A stretch of 64,000 nt of DNA, from the NCBI RefSeq assembly GCF_026230105.1, contig NC_079474.1, positions 2,738,187 through 2,802,186 on the forward strand, in the 5' to 3' direction. Each line of letters begins with the position of its first letter. Position 1 is the stretch's first letter. The DNA is from Diorhabda sublineata. Taxonomy: Eukaryota; Arthropoda; Insecta; Coleoptera; Chrysomelidae. Shown here one piece after another: positions 46,701 to 55,700 of this stretch. Position numbers and translations under genes: made by a program. A model generated the notes under the pieces. The model saw only the letters and a program-made list of their open reading frames with translations. It was not told the origin of the DNA and made no database searches.

Positions 46701-49700
46701 TATATAGCAGTACCGATATCGGTGTTTTCGTTCAATTGGATTGTAATCGGGTCTTGGGACCATTTGGGAGGATTGTCGTTGACGTCGGCGACGTCTATCC
46801 TTACGGTAACCGCGCTACTTTGCGGATTGTTCATAGCGCTTGTATCTAAAGCTCTAACTTCTAGCTTGTATTCCGATTGGGTTTCTCTGTCTAATTGTCT
46901 GGAGACGACTAAAGTACCGGTGCTTCTATCTATATCGAAAGCGTCGTTCAAAACGTCCGTCGATAGGGAAGTTAGCGTATAAGTGACGTATCCTCCGGCT
47001 CCGTTCAACGAATTTTCGTGCGTCGGTTCTGATACCGATATCGATCCAACTACGTATCCAATTGGAGCGTCTTCTTTCACTCTAAATACCAAACTCGAGC
47101 TGGTGAACGTCGGTCTGTTATCGTTCAAATCTAAAACTTCGATTCTCAAAATTCGAACGGTTTCTTTGGGAGGTTGACCGCCGTCCGTAGCCGCAATACC
47201 TAATCGATAGATTGTTTTTTCTTCGTGATCTAGTACGGCGCGAGTTTTGATAATTCCAGTTACGGGATCTATGGAAAATACGTTATGTCCATCGTAATCT
47301 CGATTTTTTACAACCGAGTAAGTTATTGAAGCGTTGAGACCGTTATCTAGGTCTACAGCTCTTATTCTAACCACTTCGGTACCGATAGGTTGTTCTTCTC
47401 GAACGCTAATGACGTCTTCTTGAGGATCTACTATTTCCGGAGCGTTATCGTTTACGTCTAATACTGTTACGACGATGGTTTTTCTAATACTTCTAGACGG
47501 TACTCCTTGGTCTCTAGCTTCTACGACGATGTCGTGCGACTGTTTCTGTTCGCGATCTAGGGATTCTTTTGTAGTGATTTCACCTGTAAGGAAAATATAT
47601 CGGTATACAGATGTTTCTATAGCTCGAAACACGAAGCAGAATCGAATAGAACATCTGACGACGTTCTGTTTCCTATTCTATTGAAACAGCACCTTAACTA
47701 CAAACTAGGAGCAATAATACCACCATGAACTTACCATTTTTATGGTAACACACACATAGTCCATGGTTCTGTCGAGAAGTTTGAAACAAATACAAACAAA
47801 AACGAGTATTTATTGAGCGTACAGAACGTTAGATACGAGATGAACTCACCAAATAGAACTATTCGAAGGAGAAGGTAATATTCTGGAAACCGATATACGT
47901 GAGGAATAACGTGGAGGTTTCTATTCAAGAAGTCAACTAGAGGCAAAGAAAAATAGAAAATCTCACGGACAGAATCGAATTCTTAATGATTACGATGGCC
48001 AATATCCCATCTTACGACAATTGGTTAAGAAATCCTTGAAGTTGGTTGGCTCGCATTAATGGTGAACGTAAACAAAATCCATGCCAGCCCAACAGCCGAA
48101 AATGAAGATGATCTTAAACAATTATTAAATACCAATTAAAAACCACATGCACGACAACATCAGAAGAGACCATTACATGCAAATTAGAAGTAGAAGGTCA
48201 AACAATACAACAGAAAATGAAATTCAAGTACCTTGGAATTGACGTAACCAGTTATGGAGACGTAGAAGACGGGATAAGAGGACGGGTAACCAGAGGAAAT
48301 AAGTTCGCGTGATTCGAAACAAATATCTGCGACAAGAAACAAAAGCACGAATTTACAAAACAAAAATCAGACTTATACATCAGAAAACAACTCTTGGAAA
48401 CCACAAACAAATATTCCCCTTTAAATGAGAAGAATATTGGCTGTCAAAAGTGAATCAAGAAAGAAGAAGCGTTTGACAATATGAAGAAATAATGTTCTGC
48501 GTTACAAAACCGTTAAACGCGAAACACAGAACGTATAGAAAAGGTGGTAGCTAAATGATTCAGTTATCAAATAAACAGACACAAAACAAGTAGATTCAGA
48601 AACACAGAACAGATATAAAACCTGATGACGTTCTGTTTTCTATTATTTTACAAGTGAAGTTTAATTATTAAATGTCTTTGGTTTTACCTTAGGTTATAAA
48701 ATTGGACTTAGGAGACAAGTTTTTCTATTTATCAAAATACAAATACGTCATAAAGTGTAGTGAGATATTAGAATCCGGTTCTGTTAAGATGGTAAAACCA
48801 ATCGATTAGGTACACACCACGGATAGTTTATTAATACTTAACGGACAATAGAGCTGCGGTCAATCAAAACAGTTTATAGAATGCGATCTAACACTTTTTT
48901 TTGTCGATTGGCGACAAAAAAATTTCGAAGTATAAAAATCGGTGTAATGCCTTTTGTTGGCGAGCAAGAAATTAAATTTTAACGTTTTGTTTTCAATCCA
49001 TAGATAATATTCGATTAATACTGATACTGAAAGAAAAACGGGTGTTATTGAACTGTTTAGTAACAGCGTTTAATTTTCGTTATTGACAAATGACAGATGT
49101 ACGTACACAACGTAAAACGATAGTTATGTAGAATCCACTCTGTATTGTAAATATATATTGAAATAATGACTGCACTAAAATCATCAAATGTAATAAGTAA
49201 AGATGTCGGTTCAACTAAAGCTTTCAACATTATTTGTATTTCATTTAGTGGACATCTTACGAAATCAAGATGCTTTTTACTCAAAGTTTACACAGAAAAG
49301 AAATACACGGATTTACTATTAACTAAAATACGGGAAATAATACCAGGTAAAATTTTTTTTTTATTTAAACAGGATCTCTCTTTCAATTACGCTCTTGGGG
49401 CTGAAAGGGAGCGCCCTATGAAATCGCTTTTGTTTGTATTTCCATCGAGAAGATATTAAACTTTTGTAAAACCGTTGTAGATACACAATTTAATAAAAAG
49501 AAACACTAATTAATATTGAACATTCTTTGTTTGATGCAACTGAGTTTATACCGTTGAAATCATAATAGAAATCAGTACAAAGTGGCTGAAGCTTCGTTAC
49601 AACACACATTTAATTTTATCATAATAAAAAAACAGATTTTGATTCAATAAAATCCAGATTTGCAGAAGTTTCATACAAAAATCAGTTAATTCTACAGCCG

Positions 49701-52700
49701 AAACACTTAATTTTGCAATTGGAAAACCCTATTTAATATTTTTCATCTCAACAATGTTATTTTTCATTATACTATAGATGAAACGCACTATTTTTAATAA
49801 GAAAACACTTTCAAATGATGGTTGTTTATTTTAGAGTATGGTTTTATACATAAACAATCAATTTTGCAGTTAAAACACTGCATTTTGCAGGTGGAACAAT
49901 TGATTAATTATGTTCAAAATGATAAGTTTGATTCAATTTGAAGTACTAAATAGGAATAAAGCGTTTTAAGAAACGATACATTGAAGTTTGCAGACGGAAC
50001 AGTCAAATTTCTACCTAAAACAATAAATTTTGCAGTTAGAATACTTAATGTTGCGTGCGGAACAATTAATTGGTGATAATTGAATTGAAAGTATCATTTA
50101 TTTTCAAAAAATAATTGATAGCAATGAATTTCAAAAATTATACAGTTGAAACAATCAACTTTGCAATTGAGTCACTGCATTTGCAGGTGGTTCAGTTGAT
50201 TTATTATGTTCAAATTGATTCAATTTGAAGTACTAGATAGGGATAAAGCGTTTTAAGAAACGATACATTGAATTTTGCAGATGGAACTGTCAGATTTATG
50301 CATAAACACTAAATTTTGCAGTCGTAATACTCAAGATTGCATGTGGAACAATTAATTGGTGATGATTGAATTGAAAGTATAATTTAATTTCAAAAAATAA
50401 TTGATTGCAATTTATTTCAAAAAGTATACAGTTGAAACAGTCAATATTGCAGGGAAACAACTCATTTTGGAGATGGGACACTCTATTTTGCAGGTGGAAC
50501 AACTGTTTTTGATTTTTGAATATAGTACTTTCACTTTAGCAATTGAAACAGTCAATTATTCAGCTAGAATTTTTATTGTTATTGTTGGAACAGTTACGGC
50601 AATCAATTTTGCAGGTGAAATAGTCTATTTTGTATTTGTTGTTATTCACTTTCAAACATTAGATGAAATTACTTGAAACGGCAGTTTTACAGTTAGAATT
50701 TTCAATGTTATAGTCAGAATATCCAATATTGCAGTTGAAACAGTAATTTTTGCAATGAAATAACTCATTTTGCGCTTGGAACAGTTTGCGGGTGAAACAA
50801 TAGATTTATGATATTCAAAATCAAGATTATTATTTATTGAAGATGACTCAGTATGCGATGTTATAATTGGAGCAGTTGGAATATTCAATATTACAGTTGG
50901 AACAGTCAACTCTTTGCAGCTGTAACAACTCAGTTGGAACACTACATTTTGCAGATGGAACAATTGATTTATGATTTTTGAAAATATTAGCAAGAAAAGT
51001 TATTTCTTCAGCTAGAATTTTTAGTATTACTGTTGGAACAGTTGAAACAGCGAATTTTGCGGGTGAAACGGCTCATTTTGCATTTGTTATTATTAACTTT
51101 CAAACAGTAATTGAAATTATTTTCAATGTTATAGTCAGAATAGTGGAGACAGTTTGTTTCTTTGCTATATATCTGATTTTGCAGCTGGAACAATTGATTT
51201 TTGTTTAAATAGGAAACTTTTTCAATGTTTCAGATGGAACACTGTGTTTTATATGTAAAACATTCAATTTTGCAGTTGACTTTTCAATTAAAACAATAAA
51301 TATTGCAATTAAAAAATGTTACAGTTAAAATTTTTGCTTAATTGACTTTTTTAAAATATCCTATTTGAGATAACTTACCGCTGATTTGATTGATTTGAAA
51401 GCTGCTATTTGATGGTATCAAGCTGTATCTGATTGCAGCGTTTTGTCCTATATCCGCGTCCGTGGCCGACACTTTCCCAACTAAAGTGCCTCTTCCTAAA
51501 TTTTCCTCTATACTGAATTCGTACGAATCGTTTCCAAAAACTGGATCGTTATCATTAGCATCAAGGATTTCTAGTAGCACCTTTGTAGTGGTTGTTTCTG
51601 ACGGAGTACCATTATCAGTTGCAGCAACTGAAAAAAAATACAACAATAGTTGGTAACAGAGAGTTTTATAAATTATTATTATTGCACTCACCGGTCAAAA
51701 CGTATTTATCTTTTGTTTCTCTATCTAAAGGAGCGCGCAGATAAATCCAACCGTTATTGGGAAAAATTCCGAAAATTTCTTGATTATCAGTATCATGAGA
51801 TGAATTCGAAGTTATAAGTCTGTACGTTATTCTTGCATTGTTTCCGCTATCGGCATCAATGGCTGTAAGCTGAAGTATCTACAATAATTAGAAAAAATCA
51901 ATAAATCTAGAATGATCGATATTCACTAGTAATATATTAATTACCACAGTTTTTTAAAATAATTATCCCACAAACCCAAATAAATTTTTTGAAATTATCT
52001 TCTTCTTCTTATTCTAATTATTTAAGATTGTTACTTTGGAACTAATTTGTTTGCTTATTAGTAACGCCTGGTATGTATGCAACTATTTATTCTCGGCAGT
52101 TGTTTATTATATTATTATTCAGTTAATTCGTAAACAAGTGCGGTTGGTAACCACAACGTTCATTATTTAAAATTAATAAATGTCGAAGCATTAATTTGTT
52201 TTCGCGTAAACATTAACAACAAACACGCCCACTCTATTTAGATTCAGACAACACTTTTTACATTCCAACACATCTAGACTTTTAGTTATTGTAAGAATTA
52301 TCACGTTTCTTAACAATATATCAATTGTTTACTCACTTAATTGCTCTACCATTACGTACTTTAATTGCCAGTATTTGAATTTAACGAATTTTACGAACAA
52401 ATACTTTGTAAAAAGATGAATATTCACAGGAGGGAAAAAGTTATTTTCACCGCAATTGTATCTGAAGCTAAGAGTATTTGACAAATTTAAAATTTTGAAA
52501 TAATATATACCTCCAATTTGACTTACAAAATTATTATAGTAGTTTTTTAAAATTATTATAACATTTAAAATCAAGTTTTAAACTATTGGTTGTAACTTCC
52601 CGCTAAAACGCTTCTTACCAAAATGGCGGTAAATTGAGGGTAGTAAATAGTGAGTTTGTAAACAGTTAACGGCTTTCCTTAGTGTTTTATTTGTTTTTGT

Positions 52701-55700
52701 GTTATAAACATTGAAAAAATTAACAAATAATTGGTGTATAGTGCCCTGGGACTAATAGTAACAACATGAAAACATATGAAAAACTACAACTTCAATTTAT
52801 ATTTGAGAAAATTTGATGTAAGTACCTAAGAATTGTCATAATCATATTTTAACTTTAGAATAAATATTATTACTATATTGAAATGAAAACAATTCAAGTT
52901 ATCCTAATATCATAACTTTAAAGTAAAAAATGCCCACTGTAAAATATCTTTTATTGATTAAAATTCTACTGTATGAAACAAAAAAATAATAAAAAACTGT
53001 TATTTTTCGAGCTGTAATGCTTTTGTAATGTTGATTATATTCTCGTAAGTCATGTTTAAGCAAAAACTCTCACAACTTCACCATTTAATGAATATACTTT
53101 GGGGGCATTGAACTTGAATAAGATTATTAAACAAAGTTTACTAATAAAAAAAAATCGTTTTATATGACCAATAAATTACATGTAGTCAGTTGTAATCAGA
53201 ACCGATTACGGTCATAAATGCTTTGCGTTTTTCAAATTGACGAAAATTAGATGGTATTTCGAAACTGCGTGGAAAATACCACCTCCAACTAAGTTCCTGT
53301 ATCTATACCTAATTATTTAATGGATAATTTTACGAATAATTATGCACGTGTGATTAACAAATAATTACTTCCTCCATAAAATATTCAATATATTATTTAT
53401 TTATTATACAAACTATTCTATTAGATTTCACAGTATAACCGCCACGCTATCAACACGCAACTTTTATAGGTTATGTACGCGATATCCCCATGTGTTTTGT
53501 ATCTTCGGTTATATTTTTAGACTTTATCATTCAAAGGTTGAAGAACAAATTTCATTTCAATTGTAACAAGGTCGTATTGATTTCGAAGAAGCTAAAAGCC
53601 AGGAAATTCTTAGCAAAACCTCTCATTATCCGCATATAAAAATTGTAATAAAAATAAAAAATAACATCGGCAACAATAGGCGTTAAGAAACAATAGACCA
53701 TTGTTTGTTTTGCGGGATTTTAGTAGACTTATGTAAATTCGTGAAGTATCAGAGGATATTTGCCTTATTATTTGGACGTTTTTTGATGCACCTACTTCGA
53801 TATTAAATAATAGCTTTGTCATCGTCTTTTAATTTAATCTGCTGCAAGATAATCGTATCTGAATATACACAGAAAAAAATATAAAAATATTTAAAATGAA
53901 TCTACTACTAATAACCATATATACATATAAACTGGCAAGATATGTAATCAAAGAAAGTAGATTGTATGTATATTAAGTGAATGCGACAGTAAAAACAAAT
54001 TTTACTAAGTCAAATATTTTCAATACAAAATCTTGAGAATGCGTATAATTATTTCCCTAACTATATATTTATGAAAATAGATAAACTAGAAACGGTATAG
54101 ATCTTCCATCACGTGACTAATACGTCAGCAGCAATATCTATATGAATCAAATCAAAATGGAGATAATCGTTATGACTAATATTCCAAAGGTCGGTCTTTC
54201 TTCGAATTGGTAATTAGAAGAGAAAGTTTTTAATTGTTTGTATTTTATTTATATGGTTAACATCGACATATTTAACGAAAGTATTTTGATAGAATTATCT
54301 ATATACTGGGTGAATAAGTTAAACAATCCAGAGAGCTGAGTTTTTGCAGAGTTATTTATGTTTTTTACAAAAGTAACGTAATTGGGTGTCTTGACGTTTC
54401 GGTAAATATGTTACCATAATCAGGGCAGCACACAAATAAAAATATTTGTTATAGAAATGAAATTTGAACATATATAGGTACTAGAAATTGAAATAACAAT
54501 GACGAATTTGAAGAGTTCTAGCTGGAACCCAAAAATAATTTATGTCTAAATAGTACCTGGTACTTTACAGCAGCAATTATTAACAAACAAATAAAAAAAA
54601 TACGAAAGTTTTAATGATTTATTACTGCTGAGACCCTCAGTTAAGGTCCCTGAAGTGTCATAATTTACAAATTTAAAATCAGAATGACTAACCAACTTCC
54701 ATTTCTAGCAAACTTCTATGGCCTCGACATTCAAAATTTACTACTACTATTTACCACTAATAAGTAGTAAAATAAGAATTGTAATGTTCCCGTCTCACGG
54801 AATATTAGGTATTATAAAATTTTACATACATTTTACACAGTTTAAAAAAATTATAACCGCGCGATTTAAATTGTATTTAAAATTTTTGTTTCGTTGTTTT
54901 TGTGTTTAATGCATAGTTTTAAGAAATAAAGGGCCCAAAATAGAAAAAATATGAAGTTTAATTAACATTTAAGAACACCACATAATTGATTCAATTAGAA
55001 CCAATAAATGCATATTTTATTTTAGATTCTATTAAGGCTGCCCTGGTTATAGCCTCTTACAAGTTTTTTTTATATTTTTATAATGAAATTATTGTTTTTA
55101 CAACACATCAAAATAAAAAAGTCTGTTTTGATTTATTCCTAATCCTTTTCACATAAAATTTGCAAAGGTTAACGCTCTTACTTGTCATCTGTCACCTTTC
55201 ATTATCCAGAACATAGAACAATTGACGTGTAGTGTAGGTAATCGTTGGTCTCGTTTGTAAGAGAGACCAACCATTTAGATATTCTATGGTTCTAAAATAT
55301 TTAATTGGATTCGTAATCTATTTACATGTATATTGCGACGATCCTGGATTAGTTACAAACTATTTTGTAATTGGAATCCAAGTATTTTAACGTTACAAAT
55401 TATTATAGAGGTTTTTGTAAAAAAAATCTAGAGTCTTCCATGACGTGATTTGACAGAATAACTAACATTCCATCGAATAACGTCGTTTCTAATGAGTAAT
55501 TGATTTAAAAATACAAAAAAAAGTATAACAAATCGAACGTATGCTACTTTATATAAGTTTGACACGGTTGGATTCTTTCACTGCCGTACCGTGAACGCGG
55601 TAATTTTTTTTGCAACTCATTTCACAAAAAAGAACCTACCTATTTAGAATTGTTTCCCATAAATAGAGGAAACATTTTTTTCTAGAAATTCGACGAGAAA

